A DNA stretch of 64,000 nucleotides from Schistosoma haematobium (taxonomy: Eukaryota; Platyhelminthes; Trematoda; Strigeidida; Schistosomatidae): contig NC_067195.1 in the NCBI RefSeq assembly GCF_000699445.3, forward strand, positions 9,538,287 to 9,602,286, in the 5' to 3' direction. Made by a program: the position numbers and the translations under genes. The notes below the pieces were generated by a model, which did no database searches, was not told where the DNA came from, and saw only the letters and a list, made by a program, of their open reading frames with translations. Of the stretch, positions 11,201 to 24,916 are shown one piece after another (the first letter of the stretch is position 1; each line of letters starts with the position of its first letter).

Positions 11201-14200
11201 AATTGTAAGTTTATTGCATTCATGAACATTCGTTAAAAGTTGCCGGTGAACAATATCAGGATCACCAGTGCATTTTTAAACTTTTGAAGATGAAATTACA
11301 ATTATTACATATTATTCTTAATAATATCTTGAACGTTGATCACAAGTACATTACGGATGTTGATGCTTTGTTTTAGTGAATCAAACAGACACAAGGCAAC
11401 AAGCCACCGTCTCTACACCACTATAACGGTGTTAAAATCGTCATGTATGATGTTGTTAGTAGATCCTGTTTTTCTTTCTATCGCAGGGCGACCAAGAATA
11501 AATGCTTTAGAAGAAGAGCAAGCTCTGCATGCACTGAACCTACAGGATGACTCATAAAACTGAACTTCAAACCAACTACCGTCTACATTTATAGACTACA
11601 ACCAAATTATACCATATTCTACGTTTAGTTATATCACTGGAAGGACATCAATCTCATTGGAATCTTCAATCATCTATAATTGTGAATTTTTGGTGCCAAA
11701 CTCAACCGGAACACGCACAAACCTGCTGAATTAAGTGACGTCTCTAATTTTTGTTGTGTTTATAACGTTTAATTGGTATATATTGACATTACTATTTGTA
11801 CTTAGTAACTCTGTTATCATTTTTGAGTTCATATATTATTTGGTCCACCACAGATACTCTTAATTCTACTGTAGCTGACATAATTAGCAGTGGTGAGTCA
11901 ATGTATATTGTAATTCGCTGAATACACAAGTAAATTACCAACATCAAATACCTAGACGTTTTTAGCTATTCGGTTTAATGGCAAAACCGTATGAATGTGT
12001 GTTAAATGTTGAAAATCTAGAAATTATGAGCCATAGTATCAGTACACTAGGAACTGAAATTCCAAGGGAAAATGTGAAGCTATTGAATAATTTCAAGTAC
12101 CACATGCATTGGAAAAATTGTTCTTATTGGGAATGGTTAACTTTTATCATCGTTCAGTTCCTCATCGTCCTTTTATTTTTCAATTTCTAGCAAATTGAGT
12201 GGAAGGATAAGTCAAAAACTTCATGTTGTTTCACAAAAATAAAAATGCCTCTCAGCGGCCAAACTCGTAGTTACTAACTCAAATGACGGAACTTTGATTT
12301 TTAGCACTCATACGTCGCAGTCAGCCATGGGTGCCGTGCTTTCACACCAGGAGAATAATGATATCAGACTGACGGCACTGTTTCCTAAGAAGCTGAGTCC
12401 ACGTCAAAATTGTGTGTAGCATATCTGAGAGAGAAATGTCTCTTCACTTAACCATTAAGCACAACATTTGTTTACTTTGAGACGGCGATTTCCTAATTTC
12501 GCACTACACATCGAGAAATGCCCAACATCTGGTCTGCATTTCACAGTTCTCAATCGTTATCTGGTCCATTATTAGTGCCGATATGCCTGCACGAGGCAAC
12601 TTAAATTCACTGGGTGTATTGTCGCGATTGACGCTAAAAATCAATGCCATGGCGTCAAAAATTGTAAGTTTATTGCATTCATGAACATTCGTTAAAAGTT
12701 GCCGGTGAACAATATCAGGATCACCAGTGCATTTTTAAACTTTTGAAGATGAAATTACAATTATTACATATTATTCTTAATAATATCTTGAACGTTGATC
12801 ACAAGTACATTACGGATGTTGATGCTTTGTTTTAGTGAATCAAACAGACACAAGGCAACAAGCCACCGTCTCTACACCACTATAACGGTGTTAAAATCGT
12901 CATGTATGATGTTGTTAGTAGATCCTGTTTTTCTTTCTATCGCAGGGCGACCAAGAATAAATGCTTTAGAAGAAGAGCAAGCTCTGCATGCACTGAACCT
13001 ACAGGATGACTCATAAAACTGAACTTCAAACCAACTACCGTCTACATTTATAGACTACAACCAAATTATACCATATTCTACGTTTAGTTATATCACTGGA
13101 AGGACATCAATCTCATTGGAATCTTCAATCATCTATAATTGTGAATTTTTGGTGCCAAACTCAACCGGAACACGCACAAACCTGCTGAATTAAGTGACGT
13201 CTCTAATTTTTGTTGTGTTTATAACGTTTAATTGGTATATATTTACATTACTATTTGTACTTAGTAACTCTGTTATCATTTTTGAGTTCATATATTATTT
13301 GGTCCACCACAGATACTCTTAATTCTACTGTAGCTGACATAATTAGCAGTGGTGAGTCAATGTATATTGTAATTCGCTGAATACACAAGTAAATTACCAA
13401 CATCAAATACCTAGACGTTTTTAGCTATTCGGTTTAATGGCAAAACCGTATGAATGTGTGTTAAATGTTGAAAATCTAGAAATTATGAGCCATAGTATCA
13501 GTACACTAGGAACTGAAATTCCAAGGGAAAATGTGAAGCTATTGAATAATTTCAAGTACCACATGCATTGGAAAAATTGTTCTTATTGGGAATGGTTAAC
13601 TTTTATCATCGTTCAGTTCCTCATCGTCCTTTTATTTTTCAATTTCTAGCAAATTGAGTGGAAGGATAAGTCAAAAACTTCATGTTGTTTCACAAAAATA
13701 AAAATGCCTCTCAGCGGCCAAACTCGTAGTTACTAACTCAAATGACGGAACTTTGATTTTTAGCACTCATACGTCGCAGTCAGCCATGGGTGCCGTGCTT
13801 TCACACCAGGAGAATAATGATATCAGACTGACGGCACTGTTTCCTAAGAAGCTGAGTCCACGTCAAAATTGTGTGTAGCATATCTGAGAGAGAAATGTCT
13901 CTTCACTTAACCATTAAGCACAACATTTGTTTACTTTGAGACGGCGATTTCCTAATTTCGCACTACACATCGAGAAATGCCCAACATCTGGTCTGCATTT
14001 CACAGTTCTCAATCGTTATCTGGTCCATTATTAGTGCCGATATGCCTGCACGAGGCAACTTAAATTCACTGGGTGTATTGTCGCGATTGACGCTAAAAAT
14101 CAATGCCATGGCGTCAAAAATTGTAAGTTTATTGCATTCATGAACATTCGTTAAAAGTTGCCGGTGAACAATATCAGGATCACCAGTGCATTTTTAAACT

Positions 14201-17200
14201 TTTGAAGATGAAATTACAATTATTACATATTATTCTTAATAATATCTTGAACGTTGATCACAAGTACATTACGGATGTTGATGCTTTGTTTTAGTGAATC
14301 AAACAGACACAAGGCAACAAGCCACCGTCTCTACACCACTATAACGGTGTTAAAATCGTCATGTATGATGTTGTTAGTAGATCCTGTTTTTCTTTCTATC
14401 GCAGGGCGACCAAGAATAAATGCTTTAGAAGAAGAGCAAGCTCTGCATGCACTGAACCTACAGGATGACTCATAAAACTGAACTTCAAACCAACTACCGT
14501 CTACATTTATAGACTACAACCAAATTATACCATATTCTACGTTTGGTTATATCACTGGAAGGACATCAATCTCATTGGAATCTTCAATCATCTATAATTG
14601 TGAATTTTTGGTGCCAAACTCAACCGGAACACGCACAAACCTGCTGAATTAAGTGACGTCTCTAATTTTTGTTGTGTTTATAACGTTTAATTGGTATATA
14701 TTGACATTACTATTTGTACTTAGTAACTCTGTTATCATTTTTGAGTTCATATATTATTTGGTCCACCACAGATACTCTTAATTCTACTGTAGCTGACATA
14801 ATTAGCAGTGGTGAGTCAATGTATATTGTAATTCGCTGAATACACAAGTAAATTACCAACATCAAATACCTAGACGTTTTTAGCTATTCGGTTTAATGGC
14901 AAAACCGTATGAATGTGTGTTAAATGTTGAAAATCTAGAAATTATGAGCCATAGTATCAGTACACTAGGAACTGAAATTCCAAGGGAAAATGTGAAGCTA
15001 TTGAATAATTTCAAGTACCACATGCATTGGAAAAATTGTTCTTATTGGGAATGGTTAACTTTTATCATCGTTCAGTTCCTCATCGTCCTTTTATTTTTCA
15101 ATTTCTAGCAAATTGAGTGGAAGGATAAGTCAAAAACTTCATGTTGTTTCACAAAAATAAAAATGCCTCTCAGCGGCCAAACTCGTAGTTACTAACTCAA
15201 ATGACGGAACTTTGATTTTTAGCACTCATACGTCGCAGTCAGCCATGGGTGCCGTGCTTTCACACCAGGAGAATAATGATATCAGACTGACGGCACTGTT
15301 TCCTAAGAAGCTGAGTCCACGTCAAAATTGTGTGTAGCATATCTGAGAGAGAAATGTCTCTTCACTTAACCATTAAGCACAACATTTGTTTACTTTGAGA
15401 CGGCGATTTCCTAATTTCGCACTACACATCGAGAAATGCCCAACATCTGGTCTGCATTTCACAGTTCTCAATCGTTATCTGGTCCATTATTAGTGCCGAT
15501 ATGCCTGCACGAGGCAACTTAAATTCACTGGGTGTATTGTCGCGATTGACGCTAAAAATCAATGCCATGGCGTCAAAAATTGTAAGTTTATTGCATTCAT
15601 GAACATTCGTTAAAAGTTGCCGGTGAACAATATCAGGATCACCAGTGCATTTTTAAACTTTTGAAGATGAAATTACAATTATTACATATTATTCTTAATA
15701 ATATCTTGAACGTTGATCACAAGTACATTACGGATGTTGATGCTTTGTTTTAGTGAATCAAACAGACACAAGGCAACAAGCCACCGTCTCTACACCACTA
15801 TAACGGTGTTAAAATCGTCATGTATGATGTTGTTAGTAGATCCTGTTTTTCTTTCTATCGCAGGGCGACCAAGAATAAATGCTTTAGAAGAAGAGCAAGC
15901 TCTGCATGCACTGAACCTACAGGATGACTCATAAAACTGAACTTCAAACCAACTACCGTCTACATTTATAGACTACAACCAAATTATACCATATTCTACG
16001 TTTGGTTATATCACTGGAAGGACATCAATCTCATTGGAATCTTCAATCATCTATAATTGTGAATTTTTGGTGCCAAACTCAACCGGAACACGCACAAACC
16101 TGCTGAATTAAGTGACGTCTCTAATTTTTGTTGTGTTTATAACGTTTAATTGGTATATATTGACATTACTATTTGTACTTAGTAACTCTGTTATCATTTT
16201 TGAGTTCATATATTATTTGGTCCACCACAGATACTCTTAATTCTACTGTAGCTGACATAATTAGCAGTGGTGAGTCAATGTATATTGTAATTCGCTGAAT
16301 ACACAAGTAAATTACCAACATCAAATACCTAGACGTTTTTAGCTATTCGGTTTAATGGCAAAACCGTATGAATGTGTGTTAAATGTTGAAAATCTAGAAA
16401 TTATGAGCCATAGTATCAGTACACTAGGAACTGAAATTCCAAGGGAAAATGTGAAGCTATTGAATAATTTCAAGTACCACATGCATTGGAAAAATTGTTC
16501 TTATTGGGAATGGTTAACTTTTATCATCGTTCAGTTCCTCATCGTCCTTTTATTTTTCAATTTCTAGCAAATTGAGTGGAAGGATAAGTCAAAAACTTCA
16601 TGTTGTTTCACAAAAATAAAAATGCCTCTCAGCGGCCAAACTCGTAGTTACTAACTCAAATGACGGAACTTTGATTTTTAGCACTCATACGTCGCAGTCA
16701 GCCATGGGTGCCGTGCTTTCACACCAGGAGAATAATGATATCAGACTGACGGCACTGTTTCCTAAGAAGCTGAGTCCACGTCAAAATTGTGTGTAGCATA
16801 TCTGAGAGAGAAATGTCTCTTCACTTAACCATTAAGCACAACATTTGTTTACTTTGAGACGGCGATTTCCTAATTTCGCACTACACATCGAGAAATGCCC
16901 AACATCTGGTCTGCATTTCACAGTTCTCAATCGTTATCTGGTCCATTATTAGTGCCGATATGCCTGCACGAGGCAACTTAAATTCACTGGGTGTATTGTC
17001 GCGATTGACGCTAAAAATCAATGCCATGGCGTCAAAAATTGTAAGTTTATTGCATTCATGAACATTCGTTAAAAGTTGCCGGTGAACAATATCAGGATCA
17101 CCAGTGCATTTTTAAACTTTTGAAGATGAAATTACAATTATTACATATTATTCTTAATAATATCTTGAACGTTGATCACAAGTACATTACGGATGTTGAT

Positions 17201-20200
17201 GCTTTGTTTTAGTGAATCAAACAGACACAAGGCAACAAGCCACCGTCTCTACACCACTATAACGGTGTTAAAATCGTCATGTATGATGTTGTTAGTAGAT
17301 CCTGTTTTTCTTTCTATCGCAGGGCGACCAAGAATAAATGCTTTAGAAGAAGAGCAAGCTCTGCATGCACTGAACCTACAGGATGACTCATAAAACTGAA
17401 CTTCAAACCAACTACCGTCTACATTTATAGACTACAACCAAATTATACCATATTCTACGTTTGGTTATATCACTGGAAGGACATCAATCTCATTGGAATC
17501 TTCAATCATCTATAATTGTGAATTTTGGTGCCAAACTCAACCGGAACACGCACAAACCTGCTGAATTAAGTGACGTCTCTAATTTTTGTTGTGTTTATAA
17601 CGTTTAATTGGTATATATTGACATTACTATTTGTACTTAGTAACTCTGTTATCATTTTTGAGTTCATATATTATTTGGTCCACCACAGATACTCTTAATT
17701 CTACTGTAGCTGACATAATTAGCAGTGGTGAGTCAATGTATATTGTAATTCGCTGAATACACAAGTAAATTACCAACATCAAATACCTAGACGTTTTTAG
17801 CTATTCGGTTTAATGGCAAAACCGTATGAATGTGTGTTAAATGTTGAAAATCTAGAAATTATGAGCCATAGTATCAGTACACTAGGAACTGAAATTCCAA
17901 GGGAAAATGTGAAGCTATTGAATAATTTCAAGTACCACATGCATTGGAAAAATTGTTCTTATTGGGAATGGTTAACTTTTATCATCGTTCAGTTCCTCAT
18001 CGTCCTTTTATTTTTCAATTTCTAGCAAATTGAGTGGAAGGATAAGTCAAAAACTTCATGTTGTTTCACAAAAATAAAAATGCCTCTCAGCGGCCAAACT
18101 CGTAGTTACTAACTCAAATGACGGAACTTTGATTTTTAGCACTCATACGTCGCAGTCAGCCATGGGTGCCGTGCTTTCACACCAGGAGAATAATGATATC
18201 AGACTGACGGCACTGTTTCCTAAGAAGCTGAGTCCACGTCAAAATTGTGTGTAGCATATCTGAGAGAGAAATGTCTCTTCACTTAACCATTAAGCACAAC
18301 ATTTGTTTACTTTGAGACGGCGATTTCCTAATTTCGCACTACACATCGAGAAATGCCCAACATCTGGTCTGCATTTCACAGTTCTCAATCGTTATCTGGT
18401 CCATTATTAGTGCCGATATGCCTGCACGAGGCAACTTAAATTCACTGGGTGTATTGTCGCGATTGACGCTAAAAATCAATGCCATGGCGTCAAAAATTGT
18501 AAGTTTATTGCATTCATGAACATTCGTTAAAAGTTGCCGGTGAACAATATCAGGATCACCAGTGCATTTTTAAACTTTTGAAGATGAAATTACAATTATT
18601 ACATATTATTCTTAATAATATCTTGAACGTTGATCACAAGTACATTACGGATGTTGATGCTTTGTTTTAGTGAATCAAACAGACACAAGGCAACAAGCCA
18701 CCGTCTCTACACCACTATAACGGTGTTAAAATCGTCATGTATGATGTTGTTAGTAGATCCTGTTTTTCTTTCTATCGCAGGGCGACCAAGAATAAATGCT
18801 TTAGAAGAAGAGCAAGCTCTGCATGCACTGAACCTACAGGATGACTCATAAAACTGAACTTCAAACCAACTACCGTCTACATTTATAGACTACAACCAAA
18901 TTATACCATATTCTACGTTTGGTTATATCACTGGAAGGACATCAATCTCATTGGAATCTTCAATCATCTATAATTGTGAATTTTGGTGCCAAACTCAACC
19001 GGAACACGCACAAACCTGCTGAATTAAGTGACGTCTCTAATTTTTGTTGTGTTTATAACGTTTAATTGGTATATATTGACATTACTATTTGTACTTAGTA
19101 ACTCTGTTATCATTTTTGAGTTCATATATTATTTGGTCCACCACAGATACTCTTAATTCTACTGTAGCTGACATAATTAGCAGTGGTGAGTCAATGTATA
19201 TTGTAATTCGCTGAATACACAAGTAAATTACCAACATCAAATACCTAGACGTTTTTAGCTATTCGGTTTAATGGCAAAACCGTATGAATGTGTGTTAAAT
19301 GTTGAAAATCTAGAAATTATGAGCCATAGTATCAGTACACTAGGAACTGAAATTCCAAGGGAAAATGTGAAGCTATTGAATAATTTCAAGTACCACATGC
19401 ATTGGAAAAATTGTTCTTATTGGGAATGGTTAACTTTTATCATCGTTCAGTTCCTCATCGTCCTTTTATTTTTCAATTTCTAGCAAATTGAGTGGAAGGA
19501 TAAGTCAAAAACTTCATGTTGTTTCACAAAAATAAAAATGCCTCTCAGCGGCCAAACTCGTAGTTACTAACTCAAATGACGGAACTTTGATTTTTAGCAC
19601 TCATACGTCGCAGTCAGCCATGGGTGCCGTGCTTTCACACCAGGAGAATAATGATATCAGACTGACGGCACTGTTTCCTAAGAAGCTGAGTCCACGTCAA
19701 AATTGTGTGTAGCATATCTGAGAGAGAAATGTCTCTTCACTTAACCATTAAGCACAACATTTGTTTACTTTGAGACGGCGATTTCCTAATTTCGCACTAC
19801 ACATCGAGAAATGCCCAACATCTGGTCTGCATTTCACAGTTCTCAATCGTTATCTGGTCCATTATTAGTGCCGATATGCCTGCACGAGGCAACTTAAATT
19901 CACTGGGTGTATTGTCGCGATTGACGCTAAAAATCAATGCCATGGCGTCAAAAATTGTAAGTTTATTGCATTCATGAACATTCGTTAAAAGTTGCCGGTG
20001 AACAATATCAGGATCACCAGTGCATTTTTAAACTTTTGAAGATGAAATTACAATTATTACATATTATTCTTAATAATATCTTGAACGTTGATCACAAGTA
20101 CATTACGGATGTTGATGCTTTGTTTTAGTGAATCAAACAGACACAAGGCAACAAGCCACCGTCTCTACACCACTATAACGGTGTTAAAATCGTCATGTAT

Positions 20201-21763
20201 GATGTTGTTAGTAGATCCTGTTTTTCTTTCTATCGCAGGGCGACCAAGAATAAATGCTTTAGAAGAAGAGCAAGCTCTGCATGCACTGAACCTACAGGAT
20301 GACTCATAAAACTGAACTTCAAACCAACTACCGTCTACATTTATAGACTACAACCAAATTATACCATATTCTACGTTTGGTTATATCACTGGAAGGACAT
20401 CAATCTCATTGGAATCTTCAATCATCTATAATTGTGAATTTTTGGTGCCAAACTCAACCGGAACACGCACAAACCTGCTGAATTAAGTGACGTCTCTAAT
20501 TTTTGTTGTGTTTATAACGTTTAATTGGTATATATTGACATTACTATTTGTACTTAGTAACTCTGTTATCATTTTTGAGTTCATATATTATTTGGTCCAC
20601 CACAGATACTCTTAATTCTACTGTAGCTGACATAATTAGCAGTGGTGAGTCAATGTATATTGTAATTCGCTGAATACACAAGTAAATTACCAACATCAAA
20701 TACCTAGACGTTTTTAGCTATTCGGTTTAATGGCAAAACCGTATGAATGTGTGTTAAATGTTGAAAATCTAGAAATTATGAGCCATAGTATCAGTACACT
20801 AGGAACTGAAATTCCAAGGGAAAATGTGAAGCTATTGAATAATTTCAAGTACCACATGCATTGGAAAAATTGTTCTTATTGGGAATGGTTAACTTTTATC
20901 ATCGTTCAGTTCCTCATCGTCCTTTTATTTTTCAATTTCTAGCAAATTGAGTGGAAGGATAAGTCAAAAACTTCATGTTGTTTCACAAAAATAAAAATGC
21001 CTCTCAGCGGCCAAACTCGTAGTTACTAACTCAAATGACGGAACTTTGATTTTTAGCACTCATACGTCGCAGTCAGCCATGGGTGCCGTGCTTTCACACC
21101 AGGAGAATAATGATATCAGACTGACGGCACTGTTTCCTAAGAAGCTGAGTCCACGTCAAAATTGTGTGTAGCATATCTGAGAGAGAAATGTCTCTTCACT
21201 TAACCATTAAGCACAACATTTGTTTACTTTGAGACGGCGATTTCCTAATTTCGCACTACACATCGAGAAATGCCCAACATCTGGTCTGCATTTCACAGTT
21301 CTCAATCGTTATCTGGTCCATTATTAGTGCCGATATGCCTGCACGAGGCAACTTAAATTCACTGGGTGTATTGTCGCGATTGACGCTAAAAATCAATGCC
21401 ATGGCGTCAAAAATTGTAAGTTTATTGCATTCATGAACATTCGTTAAAAGTTGCCGGTGAACAATATCAGGATCACCAGTGCATTTTTAAACTTTTGAAG
21501 ATGAAATTACAATTATTACATATTATTCTTAATAATATCTTGAACGTTGATCACAAGTACATTACGGATGTTGATGCTTTGTTTTAGTGAATCAAACAGA
21601 CACAAGGCAACAAGCCACCGTCTCTACACCACTATAACGGTGTTAAAATCGTCATGTATGATGTTGTTAGTAGATCCTGTTTTTCTTTCTATCGCAGGGC
21701 GACCAAGAATAAATGCTTTAGAAGAAGAGCAAGCTCTGCATGCACTGAACCTACAGGATGACT

Positions 21764-22000
21764 TTTAAAACTGTTTTGTGAACTAGCTCTCACTTCTGTA
21801 CATAACTTGCGAATTTCAATTTTGAAAATATATGACTGGTATTTTACATTCTGTGTTCTCTCTTTGCTGTAAGGTGCTCGGTTAATATTGTTTTTGTTTT
21901 GGTTTTAGGTCTTACCGCGTTTCAGTGATTGCTGATTGCACGTTTTACAACGCCACTGAGGTAGGTCGTTTCGGTTACTTGGTGAAATGTCCATAGTTGC
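21764..22000. other. Single-copy flank right of the array
   Basis: After the last partial unit the sequence is unique within the window and AT-rich, with a T-rich stretch ending in TTTTAG near 21908. No gene is supported. Confidence 0.5.
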
Positions 22001-22989
22001 AATCTGTAGTGGTGAATTTAAAGCATCTGACTTCGATGAAATGTTCGCAGTACTTGTAAGTGAACTACAAGTGTTGTTGACAGTAGGAATTTATGTAGAT
22101 GTGTCATTTATATTTTGCAGTTGAATTAGTTGCTGTTATTTGTGAAACCCCAGCTTGTAGCTACGTCACGTGTGTTGTTGGATAGCATACCATAATCCTT
22201 TAGACTTATTTACTGACCCCTTTCTGTCCAGTACTATAGGTATATTCAAGTGTTCTATCGTAAACCACGAGTGTACGTGTATTAGACTGACAGATATACT
22301 TAGAAAGTGTATCTGTATATCGACAGCGTTATGAGGTTATCATTTTCCTGGTACACACATTTTAGTAGATAATGCGACATCACCTCTCAAAACCTGAAGT
22401 AAATACAATATTTTGTGCAGTAACTACACAATCTCACTGTTTTGGAAAAAAAATGCCATGAAAACATCAATATTTCCCGGGGATCTCATTTCCCTTTAGA
22501 GAAATTCGTCCGTATTTATTAAGAAAACTAAAAAACGTTCCTCGATTCCAGTAAAATTGTCCAAATTGTCTCGTTTCACCAAAATAGGGATATTGATTAT
22601 TTACTGCGACAGGCCTTGGGAAATACTGTCACATTATCTACTAAAATGTGTGTACCAGGAAAATGATAACCTCATAACGCTGTCGATATACAGATACACT
22701 TTCTAAGTATATCTGTCAGTCTAATACACGTACACTCGTGGTTTACGATAGAACACTTGAATATACCTATAGTACTGGACAGAAAGGGGTCAGTAAATAA
22801 GTCTAAAGGATTATGGTATGCTATCCAACAACACACGTGACGTAGCTACAAGCTGGGGTTTCACAAATAACAGCAACTAATTCAACTGCAAAATATAAAT
22901 GACACATCTACATAAATTCCTACTGTCACTTACAAGTACTGCGAACATTTCATCGAAGTCAGATGCTTTTAATTCACCACCATAGATTC
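22001..22989. repeat. Inverted repeat, arms of about 365 bp, spacer about 250 bp
   Basis: The left arm at 22001-22379 is the reverse complement of 22627-22989. The arms are almost identical across more than 300 bp, except that the left arm has 17 extra bases near 22063-22080 just after the GTAAGTG donor, and the edges diverge. Each arm carries the exon-like piece described at 22932-23095. A transcript through it would form a very stable hairpin. Confidence 0.92.
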
Positions 22990-23095
22990 CAAATATGAAT
23001 ACGTCGTTAAGAAATGGACCTACTAGGTGACCTAGGGCTAGCCACAACTGTTGGTTAGAGCTTCTGAACGCCAACAATCCATCGTAGTTGATTTT
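22932..23095 (-). pseudogene. Exon fragment of a transposon-associated protein
   Basis: The minus strand reads NYDGLLAFRSSNQQLWLALG, then PFLNDVFIFGIYGGELKASD, then FDEMFAVL, followed by a consensus GTAAGTG donor. This resembles the 'DGLPLFKSSxxxFWPILG...FxVGLYxGxxKPxxxxEFL' block common in invertebrate transposon-encoded proteins. The exact superfamily is not assigned. The last part (GEFKASDFDEMFAVL) is also in the left arm of the inverted repeat. No continuing exons are recognised. Confidence 0.5.
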
Positions 23096-23999
23096 CAGTT
23101 TCAGTTCGCCGAAACTAATTTAGTGTAGCCAATTTTCAGAAATCCTCAGCAATCTTTTTCTCAGTCCAATGTGGTGGCTTATTCCTGTGTCCAGAAACGT
23201 GAGCTCCACATTATATCACTATTTCAATAGTGAGGAATCTCCACTTTTTGTCTCTGCGTTTGAGAAGTCGATGAATTGTTTGCTTATTGCCTAAATACAC
23301 TCCGAATTGTTCATTTTTCTCCTAACTTTTTATCGTCCACCTGGGGTTAGGCAACATGTGGACCTAAGTCTCCTATGTTCGCTTTGTTTCCACAACCAAT
23401 CACACGGTGACTACAATCGGCAACGTTAAAAATGGTTATGTCTAATCAACATGTTCTCATCTGGTAGGAAAATAGTTTCAGGGTTGTCGAAAATAACTCA
23501 AGTTGAAGATCGGCTGCAACTAAACAACTCCGTTTCGTAACTGTGGCAGTACATTTAGCGACCAACCAAAATGAAGCGAAAATAATCGTCTCGGTCATCT
23601 TTGTAGGCAATGACGATCAGCTTGCATCGTTGTGTTTTGCCGATGATTTTCGTGTAGCTGCGTAATTTAATGTCCTAGTGTGCTTTGATTCCGAAGTTTA
23701 CGAAATATTCCAAGTATAGGTGCCAACTTTTTATATTCTGTTGTTTTCTCGATTTTTGCTACTGCTGCTTGAAAGTGTATTACTCCAAGCTAGGTTGCTT
23801 TCTTTATGTGATAATATGTTAATCCGTTTTGTTTTGAGTATTATTTCGTAGATATCGGAAACCAGAGTTAGTTTTTTAGCCAAAGTAAATGTTGCTGCAG
23901 CCTAAAATTCCTTAATTGTCTGCGCACTTGTTCCTGTTATTTATACTGTTATCGAGAGTACTAAAAAAGAACGATATTTATTTGTTATTTTCTTTAGTA

Positions 24000-24705
24000 T
24001 CATGAAAAACCCTATCCCATTAACGAGTCAAATTAACACTGAATGTTCGGTAGTGGTGGACACCAGTGATGTTTTCGAAAAGATTATGAGGCCCAGGCAC
24101 TGGACAACATGGAACGAAGTCAGAGATGCTGTCAATCTATTGCAGAGGGTTTGTTATTTAAAATACAACATGTAACATTAGATGAGTTGGACGCATTACG
24201 TCGTGCGCCAAAGCGAGATCAGTATTGGGAAGCCAGAAATCCGATACCAGCACATAGTGTTTGTTTGTTGTTCTGGCTATAAAAGGAAGCAGGAGGGCCA
24301 TGGCCGGAGAGTAAAAGAATAAATGACTATTTTTATGCTCACTTCATTATAGATCAAAGTTCACCGGTTGCAAAGCCATGTTCCGTTTGCAGTATGATGT
24401 CGACCGGTACATAATAGCTTCATCTAAAATGATTCACAACCATCCTTGCGATGAAAAGTACCTGATAAATAATGCACGGTTCAGGAGATTAAATGGTAAT
24501 CAGTTGCAATTTATTATATACATGATGGATCGAAATATTCTGGCCATCCCGTCTCCAGACTATATAAGAATAAATAGACTGTATCGTCTTTTTCGTGATA
24601 GAATCCACACAATTACCGCATTATTAGGATTGATGACAGCCGAGGACACAATAAAAATCGCCATAAGTGTGGTGAATGGTGCACTACGCGCCTATTCTTA
24701 AATAT
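24000..24705 (+). pseudogene. Mutator-like / FAR1-type transposase fragment
   Basis: An N-terminal piece (about 24040-24160) reads through TWNEVRDAVNLLQR. A second piece from about 24352 reads KFTGCKAMFRLQYDVDRYII then KMIHNHPCDEKYLINNARFR. The G-C-K/P-A-x-x-R-x-x-Y-D and x-x-H-N-H-P-x-S/D spacing is typical of the FAR1-type zinc-binding region of Mutator-like (MULE) transposases. The two parts are in different frames with stops between them, and no DDE catalytic part follows, so it is a relic. The open frame 24378-24701 is its longest uninterrupted piece. Confidence 0.55.
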
Positions 24706-24814
24706 GAAGTCTTATCGGCTCAGTGATGAATTAGTGTATCAAAATGTAAATCTCCGCTCTCCTATTCGAATTATTTGTTGGACTGCTTTATTTCAGTTTG
24801 AGTGCTTCCTGGCC

Positions 24815-24916
24815 GTTGTTGATACCTCGACGTGGTGGTCGGGCTTGCCCATCGTGATGGAGCAACCGAGCTACACTGGCTGGAACAACCGTTCCCCAAG
24901 GTCCTACCATGTCAAA
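24815..24916 (+). mobile_element. RTE-like element, short 5' fragment
   Basis: This stretch (GTTGATACCTCGACGTGGTG ... CCAAGGTCC) is similar to 26853-26955, the 5' part of the RTE-like element to the right. It lies directly against the inner end of the right KARS arm at 24917 and has the same orientation as the second copy. Confidence 0.7.

Larger units (their letters stand above)
6781..21763 (+). repeat. Tandem array, unit of about 1458 bp, 10.3 copies
   Basis: Ten complete units of 1458-1459 bp and one partial unit of about 0.4 kb are arranged head to tail. A fixed unit landmark starts at 6961, 8419, 9877, 11336, 12795, 14254, 15713, 17172, 18630, 20088 and 21547. Units are almost identical and differ at a handful of positions (listed in the findings). 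The left edge is diffuse: 6781-6800 matches later units imperfectly (TGTATT-TC-CGATT). The right edge is sharp, the unit sequence ...GGATGACT continuing as CATAAAACTGAAC in units 1-10 but as TTTAAAACTG in the last. Such homogeneity implies recent amplification or gene conversion. Confidence 0.97.

Noticed and set aside
6781..21763. CRISPR-like or satellite array with short repeats
   Set aside because: The repeat unit is about 1458 bp with internal ORFs and no spacer structure; this is a long tandem repeat in eukaryotic DNA.
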